A stretch of DNA of 64,000 bases from Roseomonas sp. (GTDB lineage Bacteria; Pseudomonadota; Alphaproteobacteria; Acetobacterales; Acetobacteraceae). Positions 44,412-52,542 of the stretch are shown piece after piece. Position 1 is the first letter of the stretch, and every line of letters begins with the position of its first letter. The stretch is from the NCBI GenBank assembly GCA_020249925.1, contig JADCER010000008.1, positions 1 through 64,000 of the forward strand. The letters run 5' to 3'. The translations under genes and the position numbers were made by a program. The notes beneath the pieces were generated by a model. It ran no database searches, was not told the origin of the DNA, and saw nothing but the letters and a program-made list of their open reading frames with translations.

Positions 44412-45488
44412 ATGGATGTCGGTATTTTCAACCTCATGGGTTATCGCAATCGCGGCGTGCCCACGGCCGCGATCTATGACCAGACCATCGCCCAGGTGAA
44501 GGCCGCCGAAGCCGCCGGCTTCAACATCGCCTGGTTCGCCGAGCATCACTTTTCCAACTACTGCGTCTGCCCATCGCCGCTGATGATGCTGGCGCGGCTG
44601 GCGGGCGAGACTTCACGCATCAAACTCGCATCCGGCGTGGTGATCGTGCCGCTCTATCACCCTTCCCGCCTGATTGCCGAAATCGGCATGGTGGATTCGC
44701 TGACGCATGGGCGCCTCGTTCTCGGCGTTGGCAGCGGGTACCAGCCTTATGAGTTTGAACGCTTCGATGCATCCCTTCAGGAAGCACCGCATCGGCTGCT
44801 GGAAGTGATGGCCATGATGGAAAAGGCCTTTGGCGGCGAGACCTTCTCCCACGAAGGCGAATATTATTCCCTGCCGCAAACCCATATCGCGCCGCGCCCC
44901 GCCGGCAAGCTGCCGGAGATTTGGGTGGCCGGCGACAACCCCGATTTGCATCGCTACGCCGCGCAACGTGACTGCGTGGTGATGGTGACACCGCGCCACT
45001 TCACCCCTGCCCTTTTGGCCGCCGCGCGCCGGCGCTTTGAAGATATCTGGCGCGCCGCCGGCAAGCCGCCCGAGGCGCTGCGCTTCGGCGCCATGCGCCC
45101 CTTCTGCGTGACGGATGACAAGGCCGAAGCCATGGCCTTTTTGGAAAATGCCCGCTGGCAAATCCGCCTGTCACAAAGCCTGCGCCGCAAGGAACAGGAA
45201 ATGGATGGCGGCCTGCTCGTGGAAAAAACCTGGGAAGGCGAACCAAGCCTGGAAGAAATGGGGTCCTTCATGCTGGTGGGGGACGCCGATACGGTGGCCG
45301 CCCGCATGGCCGCCGAAATCCGCGCCGCCAGCCCCTGCCACTATCTGCTGCAAATGCAGATTGGCGACCTGCCGCCCGCCATCGCCATGAACACCATCAA
45401 GGCTTGGCAGAGCGCCATCCGCCCCCGCCTGGAACGCGAATTCGGCCCGCTGGACCGGATTGGGGTGCCGGTGCCGGCTGCCGCCTGA
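44412..45488 (+). CDS. LLM-class flavin-dependent oxidoreductase (luciferase-like)
   Basis: The 358-residue protein is a short luciferase-family monooxygenase. Its motifs are AEAAGFNIAWFAEHHFSNY, RIKLASGVVIVPLYHPSRL and GRLVLGVGSGYQPYEFERF. FMNH2-dependent activity on an aldehyde, ketone or sulfonate is expected. AAGGAAGGA precedes the start by 8 bases. It is divergent from the thioesterase/monooxygenase operon, across 123 bases that include a GGCGGG/CCCGCC hairpin. Confidence 0.88.
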   Translation: MDVGIFNLMGYRNRGVPTAAIYDQTIAQVKAAEAAGFNIAWFAEHHFSNYCVCPSPLMMLARLAGETSRIKLASGVVIVPLYHPSRLIAEIGMVDSLTHGRLVLGVGSGYQPYEFERFDASLQEAPHRLLEVMAMMEKAFGGETFSHEGEYYSLPQTHIAPRPAGKLPEIWVAGDNPDLHRYAAQRDCVVMVTPRHFTPALLAAARRRFEDIWRAAGKPPEALRFGAMRPFCVTDDKAEAMAFLENARWQIRLSQSLRRKEQEMDGGLLVEKTWEGEPSLEEMGSFMLVGDADTVAARMAAEIRAASPCHYLLQMQIGDLPPAIAMNTIKAWQSAIRPRLEREFGPLDRIGVPVPAAA

Positions 45489-45534
45489 ACTATCTGCTTG
45501 ACCCCCGGCCCCGCGATTTGACACTATTTCAGGC

Positions 45535-45819
45535 GTGGTGACGCTTACGCCAGTCAGTCGCGGGGATGAGGATACGCTCTGGGCCGTTGTGGCAACCGTG
45601 GGGCGCAAAAGCCGCGTGGCCGAGGTTTTCCGTTCACGCTCCGCCGCACTCAACGACCGAGACTGGCGCGACCAACAAGTGCGCGCCTACGCCGATTGGC
45701 TGATCCGCGCCAAACAACCCGTGCCACATTATTCGGTGACACCGATCAAACGAAGCGACCTGCCGCGGAAATGGACGCCATTGCCGGCACTTGGGTTTTT
45801 GCGGGGGCAGATGGTGTGA
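45535..45819 (+). CDS. Small hypothetical protein
   Basis: A 94-residue frame begins at either of two adjacent GTG codons (45535, 45538), 46 bases after the monooxygenase stop. Composition and third-base GC match the neighbouring host genes. The sequence is soluble and Arg/Trp-rich (NDRDWRDQQVRAYADWLIRA) with no known motif. There is no clear ribosome site. It could be real or a chance frame. Confidence 0.4.
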   Translation: MVTLTPVSRGDEDTLWAVVATVGRKSRVAEVFRSRSAALNDRDWRDQQVRAYADWLIRAKQPVPHYSVTPIKRSDLPRKWTPLPALGFLRGQMV

Positions 45820-45836
45820 GTGGGTGGGGGCTTCAT

Positions 45837-45901
45837 GGAGGGGCGCTGCCCCTCCAAACCACCCCGCCAAAGGCCGGGGGGCCTTTGGAAACCGGGTTTT
45901 T
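45837..45901. terminator. Double hairpin with T-run at the island edge
   Basis: GGAGGGGC-GCT-GCCCCTCC (45837-45855) and CCAAAGGCC-GGGG-GGCCTTTGG (45867-45888) are perfect stems of 8 and 9 bp, followed by TTTTT at 45897-45901. They probably end the transcript of the preceding plus-strand genes. Base composition falls sharply after about 45950. The rest of the gap to 46102 is AT-rich with no convincing gene. Confidence 0.7.
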
Positions 45902-46102
45902 GGGGTGCGCGCCCGACGACTGCTTCAATGCGTTTTCTCTCAGAGGATTATCTTAGTTGAACAAGCTGTTTGCGATGGAACAAGGCCATGTTATAGATTT
46001 CAAGGTTTGAAGAGCAAAGCTGAAGGATGCAAATATTCATCGCCAGCTTCAGAACGCTCCATCTAAAATCCCAGGTACCGCGATAATCGGAAGGGTTGCC
46101 GT

Positions 46103-47185
46103 ATGTCAAACCGAGTTGAGAATGACGCAATCGAGGTCGAAGAAGAGGACGACGAAACGCCCTTTGTTGAGTTCGATATTTCTGTCTCTCCCGCTGACCC
46201 TACCCTTGAGCTTTTAGCAAGCAAAGTTGCCAACGGGGAAATCATCGTACCCTTTTATCAAAGAAGTTACATTTGGAAGATTGAGCAGGCATCTCGCCTC
46301 ATCGAGTCTTTCTTGATGGGTTTGCCCGTCCCACAAGTTTTTCTTTATATTAATGAAGCGGATCGATTGGAGATAATCGACGGACAACAGAGAATCATGT
46401 CGGTTAAGTATTTCTTTGAAGGCTATTTCGGTGAGCCGGATGAAGGCGGAAGGCGACGAGTTTTTAGCCTCACAGGGTTATCTGAACGTTCGGAGTATAA
46501 TGGAAAGACTTTTGTCAACCTTCCAGAAAGGGATCAAAGGCGCCTGAAAAACTCGGCGCTACGTGCTATTCATATAAAGCAATTAAAGCCGAGCTCAAGG
46601 AACGATAGCGTCTTTCATATATTCGAGCGCCTAAACACAGGCGGCACCCAACTGAGGCCGCAGGAGATACGTAACGCCGTTTTCCGCGGACAAATTGTCG
46701 AGAAGCTGAAATTGTTTAATCTCGATCCGCACTGGCGCAAGATTTTAGGGGTACCGCAACCCGATAAAAACCAAAAAGATGTCGAGATTATTCTAAGGCT
46801 CTTTTCACTCTTCGAAGTTTGGAAATCTTATGAAAAGCCAATGTTAAAATATCTCAACGAACAAATGAAAGAAAACAAAAATTTTAATTCGGACCGGGCG
46901 GATCGTTTCGCAACGCGATTTCCTGAGGTCGCCAAATTGATTGCAATGGAATTGCAAAAACCTTTCCGACCACGAAAAGTCATAAATACTGCGATGCTTG
47001 AGGCAGTCGTAGTAGCTCTTCTTGAGGATAAAACTATCGGTGCAAAACAATTGAGGGTCGGTTATGAAGCTCTTGAGAAAGATGAGACATTTGAAGGCCT
47101 AATTAGGGGTCCGACTGCTGACACTCTTACGCTTCATAAGAGAATCGAGCGAGCAAAGGAAATTCTTGGAAATGCCCAGGCCTGA
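46103..47185 (+). CDS. DUF262-domain protein, stand-alone
   Basis: The 360-residue protein has an acidic N-terminus and then the DUF262 (ParB/sulfiredoxin-like) signature: VPFYQRSYIWK at 49-59, GLPVPQVFLYI, IIDGQQRIMSV at 91-101 and ERLNTGGTQLRPQEIRN at 175-191. DGQQR is the nucleotide-binding or cleavage motif of GmrSD-type defence proteins. It lacks the C-terminal DUF1524 HNH nuclease found in GmrSD fusions. It lies in AT-rich DNA with many Ile, Lys and Asn codons, unlike its neighbours, so it is probably acquired. It overlaps the HEPN gene by 14 bases. Confidence 0.85.
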   Translation: MSNRVENDAIEVEEEDDETPFVEFDISVSPADPTLELLASKVANGEIIVPFYQRSYIWKIEQASRLIESFLMGLPVPQVFLYINEADRLEIIDGQQRIMSVKYFFEGYFGEPDEGGRRRVFSLTGLSERSEYNGKTFVNLPERDQRRLKNSALRAIHIKQLKPSSRNDSVFHIFERLNTGGTQLRPQEIRNAVFRGQIVEKLKLFNLDPHWRKILGVPQPDKNQKDVEIILRLFSLFEVWKSYEKPMLKYLNEQMKENKNFNSDRADRFATRFPEVAKLIAMELQKPFRPRKVINTAMLEAVVVALLEDKTIGAKQLRVGYEALEKDETFEGLIRGPTADTLTLHKRIERAKEILGNAQA

Positions 47186-47684
47186 CCTCGATTCGCATTT
47201 CGTAAAAATAGACCAACTGATCCTAGACATTGACACACATGTACCCCCCGGCACTGGTTATGCCGCCGTAAAGCTTCGCGCTGACTTGGCCGGCCTGTTA
47301 GTCGTAACCATGGCCGCAACCTACGAGACTTGCGTCAAAGAAGTAATTCACGGATACGCAAATCGGGTACACCGCAAATTCGGAAATTTTACGGCTGAGA
47401 ATTTCAAAAAAATAAATAGTAAAATTAACATAAATGATCTCTACCATTACTGCAGTCTTTTTGATCCGAATATCAATCAGCGCTTCAATTCTTTACTCGC
47501 CAAAAGAAAAGCAGCAATGCTTCTTCGGACCGGCCAGGATATCGAAGATCGCTATAAGCAGATCCTTCGTTGGAGACATGCGTTCGCACACGCCTGGACT
47601 AGAAATGCAACGATAGAAGACGTCGTGCGGGCTCATCGAGCCGGGAAACGAGTTCTTTATGTGTTTGATCAAGCTTTTAGCTGA
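47172..47684 (+). CDS. HEPN-domain protein, probable RNase partner of DUF262
   Basis: From ATG at 47172 (AAAGGAAA about 9 bases upstream; a TTG at 47166 is less well placed) the protein has 170 residues. It is mostly helical and carries the HEPN motif R-x4-H in RWRHAFAHAW (Arg135, His140), the catalytic pair of HEPN RNases. The N-terminal half (KLRADLAGLLVVTMAATYETCVKEVI) resembles the RiboL-PSP/MAE_28990 group by pattern. It shares the AT-rich composition and the overlap with the DUF262 gene, so the two should be made together. A toxin or abortive-infection role is inferred. Confidence 0.7.
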   Translation: MPRPDLDSHFVKIDQLILDIDTHVPPGTGYAAVKLRADLAGLLVVTMAATYETCVKEVIHGYANRVHRKFGNFTAENFKKINSKININDLYHYCSLFDPNINQRFNSLLAKRKAAMLLRTGQDIEDRYKQILRWRHAFAHAWTRNATIEDVVRAHRAGKRVLYVFDQAFS

Positions 47685-47856
47685 TTCGAGTTGTACATCT
47701 AACATATTCCCCTGACAGTGACCGCATTTGAAGCAGGCCTCAGGCGGCTTTGAGGTTAGCAGTTTTTGTCCGGCAGGCCACCTCAATGTTCATGGTTTTC
47801 GGCATTCCTACGATAAAAGCGCGGCTGGCCTTACGCCCGCCACTGCCATACCCACC

Positions 47857-48231
47857 TCACCCCCTTCTCACCCCCCAATAACAAACCCCAAACGCCGCCA
47901 GCCCGCCCAGCACTGAAGCCGCCACATAAACCACCGCCAACCACGGCGCCCTTTCCCACAGCACGCCGGTTTCCAGTGAAAAGGCGGAAAAAGTCGTAAA
48001 ACCGCCAAGCAGGCCCGTCACCAGCAATAGCCGCGCCTCACCGGAAATACCCAGCGCGCCAAACACGCCAATCAGGGCGGAGCCCACGATATTCACCGCC
48101 AGCGTCCCCCAGGGAAAGCCCGTGCCAAACAGCACCACACCCGCGTGGGAAACCAGGTAGCGCAGCACGGAACCCGCGGCGCCACCCAGCGCCACCAGCA
48201 GCAAGGACAAGGGCGAAAATGCTGTGCCCAT
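47857..48231 (-). CDS. crcB: Fluoride ion exporter CrcB/FluC
   Basis: The 124-residue protein has four TM helices and the family signatures GGAAGSVLRYLVS, WGTLAVNIVGSALIG and TGLLGGFTTFSAFSLE, which line the dual fluoride pore. It works as an antiparallel dimer in the inner membrane. The start shares a base with the rarA stop (TGATG). No fluoride riboswitch is seen, because the gene follows rarA directly. Confidence 0.95.
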   Translation of the reverse strand: MGTAFSPLSLLLVALGGAAGSVLRYLVSHAGVVLFGTGFPWGTLAVNIVGSALIGVFGALGISGEARLLLVTGLLGGFTTFSAFSLETGVLWERAPWLAVVYVAASVLGGLAAFGVCYWGVRRG

Positions 48232-49565
48232 CAGCCTTGCCTTTTGCGGCGCAGTTCCGCGAAGCGCGCCAGGCGTTCCGCGATGGCGGCCTCAGCCCCG
48301 CGATCGGTCGGGCGATAGAATTGGCGCCGCCCCATCTCCTCGGGGAAGTAATCCTGGCCGGAAAAGCCGCCCTCCGCCTCATGGTCATAGGCATAGCCGG
48401 CGCCATAGCCAATTTCCTGCATTAGTTTCGTCGGCGCATTCAATATGTGCTTGGGCGGCATCAGGCTGCCGGTTTCCCGCGCGGCGCGCATCGCCTCATT
48501 AAACGCCTGATACACCGCGTTGGATTTCGGCGCGGTCGCCAAATGCACCACAAGCTGCGCCAGCGCCAATTCGCCTTCGGGTGATCCCATACGCTCAAAT
48601 GTTTCCCAGGCGGCGATGGCAAGCGGCAGCGCACGAGGGTCGGCCATGCCGATATCCTCGGCCGCGAAGCGCGTGAGGCGCCGGGCGATGTAACGCGGGT
48701 CCTCACCACCCGTCAGCATGCGCGCAAACCAGTAAAGCGCCGCATCGGGGTCTGATCCGCGCATGGATTTATGCAGCGCGGAGATCAAATTGTAATGTTC
48801 CTCGCGGTCCTTGTCGTAGAGTGCGGCGCGTTTCGCGAGCAAGGCTGAAAGCCCAGCCGGATCAAGCGGCGGGGTGGCTTCGGGCAGGGCGAATAATTGC
48901 TCGGCCATGTTCAGCCCGTAGCGGCCATCGCCGTCGGCCATGGCGCGCAGCGTGGCGCGCGCTTCGGGCGAAACTGGCAGGGCGCGGCCCATCAGCGCTT
49001 CGGCGCGGGTCAGCAGCAATTCAAGCGCGGCATCATCCAGGCGCTTAAGCACCAGCACCTGGCAGCGGGACAGAAGGGCTCCGTTCAGCGCGAAGGATGG
49101 GTTTTCCGTGGTGGCGCCCACCAGCGTCACGGTGCCGTCTTCCACCACGGGCAGAAAGCCATCCTGTTGCGCGCGGTTGAAGCGGTGGATTTCATCCACG
49201 AAAAGCAGCGTGCCCTGGCCGTTGGATTTGCGCGCGCGGGCTTCCTCAAAAGCGCGCTTCAAATCGGCGACGCCGGAAAACACGGCGGAAAGCGCGGTGA
49301 AGCGCAGCCCCGCCGCTTCGGCCAGCAAGCGCGCAATGGTGGTTTTGCCGACACCTGGCGGCCCCCATAGGATCAGGGATGCCAAGGAACCTCGCGCCAA
49401 CATGCGCGAAAGGCTGCCTTCCGCCCCCAGCAGATGATCCTGCCCCACGACCTCGGCCAAGCTGGCGGGGCGGAGCCTATCGGCCAGCGGGCGCGCGCCT
49501 TCGCTGGGCGCGGCGGCGGGCTCTGGCGCGCCGAACAGGTCAGGGGTGGCGGGGGCGCGGGCCAT
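48231..49565 (-). CDS. rarA: Replication-associated recombination protein A
   Basis: From ATG at 49565 the protein has 444 residues. It has RPLADRLRPASLAEVVGQDHLLG, Walker A GPPGVGKTT, Walker B LLFVDEIHRFN, sensor 1 LVGATTENPSF and the MgsA/Werner-interacting C-terminal domain (SALHKSMRGSDPDAALYWFARM and AAEDIGMADPRAL). RarA acts at stalled replication forks on single-stranded DNA gaps. A long upstream in-frame extension overlaps the cyclase gene and has no homology. Confidence 0.95.
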   Translation of the reverse strand: MARAPATPDLFGAPEPAAAPSEGARPLADRLRPASLAEVVGQDHLLGAEGSLSRMLARGSLASLILWGPPGVGKTTIARLLAEAAGLRFTALSAVFSGVADLKRAFEEARARKSNGQGTLLFVDEIHRFNRAQQDGFLPVVEDGTVTLVGATTENPSFALNGALLSRCQVLVLKRLDDAALELLLTRAEALMGRALPVSPEARATLRAMADGDGRYGLNMAEQLFALPEATPPLDPAGLSALLAKRAALYDKDREEHYNLISALHKSMRGSDPDAALYWFARMLTGGEDPRYIARRLTRFAAEDIGMADPRALPLAIAAWETFERMGSPEGELALAQLVVHLATAPKSNAVYQAFNEAMRAARETGSLMPPKHILNAPTKLMQEIGYGAGYAYDHEAEGGFSGQDYFPEEMGRRQFYRPTDRGAEAAIAERLARFAELRRKRQG

Positions 49566-49573
49566 GGGGCGGT

Positions 49574-50560
49574 TCAGCGGATCGCCAGCGCATTGCCGGG
49601 GCTGCCAATGCCGCCGCGATGGTTCAGGGGGGCGGCGGTAAAAAACGCGGTGTAGCGGCCGGTCGCGGCGCTGTCCTCGGCGAGGGCTTCGAAATCGAAG
49701 AACTCGCCAAGGCACAAGCCAAGCCGGGCGATGGCGAGATGGAGCGCGGGCTTCCAGGGGAAGATCGGCCAGGCTTCGACTGTGGGGTTATCGGCGGCGA
49801 CAGCGGCAATGCCCTGGTCCCAGAGGAAGCGCCACATGCCTTCCCCGCCATCCAGGCCGGAATAATCGCGCGCGCCGGCTTCGCCCTGGATCAGCAAATG
49901 GCGTGCATCGGCGTCCGGCGCGGCGCGGAAGGCCGTCAGCCAGCCGGTCCGCACCAGCAGGATATCGCCGGGGCGGAGCGTGACACCCTGCGCGGTGAGG
50001 CAGGCGGCAAGGTCCTCGGCAGTGGCGCGCTGGCCTCCCATGGCGCCCCAATCGCGCCCGGTGCGGGCGAAATGCCGCGCGAGGTCGGCCAGCACGGCGC
50101 GCCCGGCGATGCCGTGTGCAAGTGCCTTGTCTATGCCGTTGCGGCTTTGCGGGCCGTGCACAATGGAAGACAGCGGCGCGTGATTGTAGAAACCATGGGT
50201 GGCGTCAGCAAAATGCGAAAGCCCATCCCATTGCGTGCTGCCCTGCAGCCAGAAGCCATCCAGTCTGTCATCGCGCGTGATGCGGCCGGGGTGGTCTTCA
50301 CTCACCATTACCGGGGTGGGGGCGGCGCGGCGGCGATGGGCGCCTTCATGCGCGGCGCCGAAGGGCTCGTCCAAAGGCAGGTTCACGTTGAAGCGCTGCC
50401 CTGTGCGGATTTCATCGCGGGCGGCGGCGACGGTGGCGTCTGTGATGCGGTTCAGCGTGCCGATCTGGTCATCTGCGCCCCAAACGCCCCAGGAAAGCGG
50501 CAGGCCGGTGGGATCGCCCTCGGGACGCGGGAGGTCATCATAGCGCGGTGGAGTCTTCAT
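49574..50560 (-). CDS. Cyclase-family hydrolase (kynurenine formamidase-like, PF04199)
   Basis: The 328-residue protein has DDQIGTLNRIT, the metal-site region QGSTQWDGLSHFA and the later DILLVRTGW, with AVAADNPTVEAWP near the C-terminus. In canonical members the metal motif is HxGTHxDxPxH; here the first positions are replaced (QWDGLSHF), as in the longer cyclase subgroup. It probably hydrolyses an amide or lactone. It is divergent from a Bug receptor gene, and the two may form a uptake-and-hydrolysis pair. Confidence 0.82.
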   Translation of the reverse strand: MKTPPRYDDLPRPEGDPTGLPLSWGVWGADDQIGTLNRITDATVAAARDEIRTGQRFNVNLPLDEPFGAAHEGAHRRRAAPTPVMVSEDHPGRITRDDRLDGFWLQGSTQWDGLSHFADATHGFYNHAPLSSIVHGPQSRNGIDKALAHGIAGRAVLADLARHFARTGRDWGAMGGQRATAEDLAACLTAQGVTLRPGDILLVRTGWLTAFRAAPDADARHLLIQGEAGARDYSGLDGGEGMWRFLWDQGIAAVAADNPTVEAWPIFPWKPALHLAIARLGLCLGEFFDFEALAEDSAATGRYTAFFTAAPLNHRGGIGSPGNALAIR

Positions 50561-50658
50561 GGCGGCAGTCTAGCCCCAAGCGGGGCGGCGCATCACCCCT
50601 GGCTTGACGCGCCCTGCCCGCGCCCGCACATGCGGCGCGAAGAAAAGGAATGCCGCCC

Positions 50659-51609
50659 ATGAAATTGTCTCGCCGAGCGCTTTTCGCCGCCGCTGCCCTG
50701 CCCATGCCTGCCTTGGCGCAGGCGCGCAGCATCCGGCTTGTGGTGCCCTTTGCTGCCGGTGGGGCGGCGGATTCGGCGGCGCGCACCTTGGCACCCCGCA
50801 TGGCGGAAAAGCTGGGGGCGACGATTGTGGTGGAAAACCGCACCGGGGCTGGTGGTTCGATTGGCGGCGCTGAAGTCGCGCGTGCGGCCCCTGATGGCAA
50901 CACGCTGCTCTGGGATGCGTCGTCACACATCGTGAACCACGCGCTGCTGCGCGGTCTTTCCTTCGATTACGCCACGGCCTTCACGCCGATCAGCATGGCA
51001 ACCAGCTTCCCGCAGGTGATTGCCGTCAAGGCGGATTTCCCGGCGCGCGACCTCGCGGCCTTTATCGCCGCCGCCAAGGCGCGGCCTGGCGCCATCAGCA
51101 TGGGCACGCAGGGCAATGCCACGGCGGGGCATCTCGGCCTGGTGCAATTCACCCGCGCTGCGGGGATTGAGGTGATCCACGCCCCCTATCGCGGCGGGGC
51201 GGATGCGGCGCGTGACCTTGCGGGCGGCAATCTGGATGGCGTCTTCATCACCGCCCTTTCCGCCGGCCCGGTGGTGGATAGTGGCCGCGCGCGCTTCCTG
51301 GCCGTCGCCAGCGCCGCAAGGCTGGCCGCGCGGCCCGACGTACCGACCATCGCCGAAAGTGGCTTCCCGGGCTTCGATGTTAGCGAATGGGTCGGGCTTT
51401 TCGCCCCCGCCGGCACCCCTGCCCCCATGATCGCCCGCCTGCATGAGGTTTTGGCCGCCAGCCTGGCCGAGCCTGAGGTACGCGCGCGCCTTGCCCAGCT
51501 TGGCGCCGTGCCGGTCGGCAGCGCGCCCGAGGCCTTCACGCGCTTCGTCACCGAAGGCCGCGCCGCCATGACCGTGCTGGTCCGCGAAGCCAATATCCGT
51601 GTGGAATAG
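50659..51609 (+). CDS. Bug-family (TTT) periplasmic substrate-binding protein
   Basis: From ATG at 50659, 9 bases after AAAAGGA, the protein has 316 residues. An ATG at 50650 is too close to that site. The signal peptide ends PALAQA. Motifs are IRLVVPFAAGGAADSAARTL, ATIVVENRTGAGGSIGG, and HAPYRGGADAARDLAGG. It is the third such receptor in the window, again without membrane subunits. Its 3' end overlaps the next gene by 11 bases. Confidence 0.92.
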   Translation: MKLSRRALFAAAALPMPALAQARSIRLVVPFAAGGAADSAARTLAPRMAEKLGATIVVENRTGAGGSIGGAEVARAAPDGNTLLWDASSHIVNHALLRGLSFDYATAFTPISMATSFPQVIAVKADFPARDLAAFIAAAKARPGAISMGTQGNATAGHLGLVQFTRAAGIEVIHAPYRGGADAARDLAGGNLDGVFITALSAGPVVDSGRARFLAVASAARLAARPDVPTIAESGFPGFDVSEWVGLFAPAGTPAPMIARLHEVLAASLAEPEVRARLAQLGAVPVGSAPEAFTRFVTEGRAAMTVLVREANIRVE

Positions 51610-52039
51610 AAGGGCGTCCCTCGCGCTGCTGGCGCTGCTTGGCGCCGCCCCCGCCCGTGCCATGGACCCCGATATCATGAGCGTGATCGGCCAGCCCGTG
51701 CTCGCCCTGGCGCAGCGCCCGGAAGTGGGCGCGGTTTTGCGCCCGGCCAGCGGCGGGCATCGCAGCGTGATTGCCGAGGCGTTGCGCGAACCCGGCCCCG
51801 GCGTTGCCCTTCTGGATGGTCAATATCTGCACGGCCATGGCTGCAACCGGGAAGGCTGCCGCGTGCGGGGTATTTTCCTCGCCTGGGATTTGAAGGGCGA
51901 TAGGATGTTCATGCTGGTGACGGAAGAAGGCCGCGTGAGGGCCTCCATCCCGCCTGACCCGCGCGCCTGGCCGCGCGAATTGGCCGCGCCATTGGCAGGC
52001 TTTTCGCCGGCGCTTTCGGAAGCCATCGGCAAAAGATGA
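51599..52039 (+). CDS. Small secreted protein, unknown
   Basis: A GTG at 51599 inside the end of the Bug gene opens a 146-residue frame. The first 22 residues form a signal peptide (RRASLALLALLGAAPARA-M). The mature region is compact, with HGHGCNREGCRVRGIFLAWDL containing two Cys that may pair, followed by MFMLVTEEGRVRASIPPD. No family was recognised. Composition and frame use match host genes and the overlap implies co-translation, so it is probably real. It ends just before a terminator. Confidence 0.65.
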   Translation: MWNRRASLALLALLGAAPARAMDPDIMSVIGQPVLALAQRPEVGAVLRPASGGHRSVIAEALREPGPGVALLDGQYLHGHGCNREGCRVRGIFLAWDLKGDRMFMLVTEEGRVRASIPPDPRAWPRELAAPLAGFSPALSEAIGKR

Positions 52040-52043
52040 AATG

Positions 52044-52077
52044 AAAAAGGGCGGCCCCTGCTTGGGACCGCCCTTTT
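52044..52077. terminator. Bidirectional terminator between the Bug operon and rplQ
   Basis: AAAAAGGGCGG, an inner CCC/GGG pairing with a TGCTT loop, and CCGCCCTTTT form a long stem flanked by A- and T-runs, so it can end both the plus-strand operon and the ribosomal operon. Confidence 0.88.
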
Positions 52078-52093
52078 GTGGGGAGCAAGCCGT

Positions 52094-52516
52094 TCAGCTT
52101 GCCGCTTCTTCTTCAGCCACTTCCGGCTTCGGCCCGCTATCCAGGCCCTTCGCGGCCGGGTTGCGATCCACCAATTCAATCACCGCCATATCGGCCGCAT
52201 CACCATAGCGCATGCCGGCCTTCAGCACGCGGCAATAGCCGCCGGGCCGCGCCTTGTAGCGCTCAGCGATTTCGCCAAACAGCTTCGCCACCACCGCTTC
52301 ATCGCGGATCTGCGACAGCGCCTGACGGCGCGCATGCAGGCCACCGCGCTTGCCGAGCGTGATCATCCGCTCAACATACGGGCGCAATTCCTTGGCCTTG
52401 GGCAGCGTGGTCGTGATCTGCTCATGCTTGAGCAGAGAGGTCGCCATATTGCGGAACATCGCCGCACGATGGCTTGACGTGACATTGAGCTTCCGCCCAG
52501 ACAATCCGTGACGCAT
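52094..52516 (-). CDS. rplQ: 50S ribosomal protein L17
   Basis: The 140-residue protein starts [20 protein letters not shown], the L17 signature, and keeps [24 protein letters not shown]. An acidic tail ([11 protein letters not shown]) extends the core as in many alphaproteobacteria. It is the last gene of the ribosomal block, directly after rpoA. Confidence 0.97.
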   Translation of the reverse strand: MRHGLSGRKLNVTSSHRAAMFRNMATSLLKHEQITTTLPKAKELRPYVERMITLGKRGGLHARRQALSQIRDEAVVAKLFGEIAERYKARPGGYCRVLKAGMRYGDAADMAVIELVDRNPAAKGLDSGPKPEVAEEEAAS

Positions 52517-52542
52517 CTTTCTTACCCTTCAGAACGAGCCGA

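Noticed and set aside
47728-47916. 62-residue frame with an integrase-like HGFRHSY stretch
   Set aside because: Only about ten residues resemble a recombinase box, the rest has no match and it runs into crcB; kept only as a note on the island edge.
48232-48300. Fluoride riboswitch upstream of crcB
   Set aside because: The sequence before crcB is the coding end of rarA and the start and stop overlap, leaving no leader.
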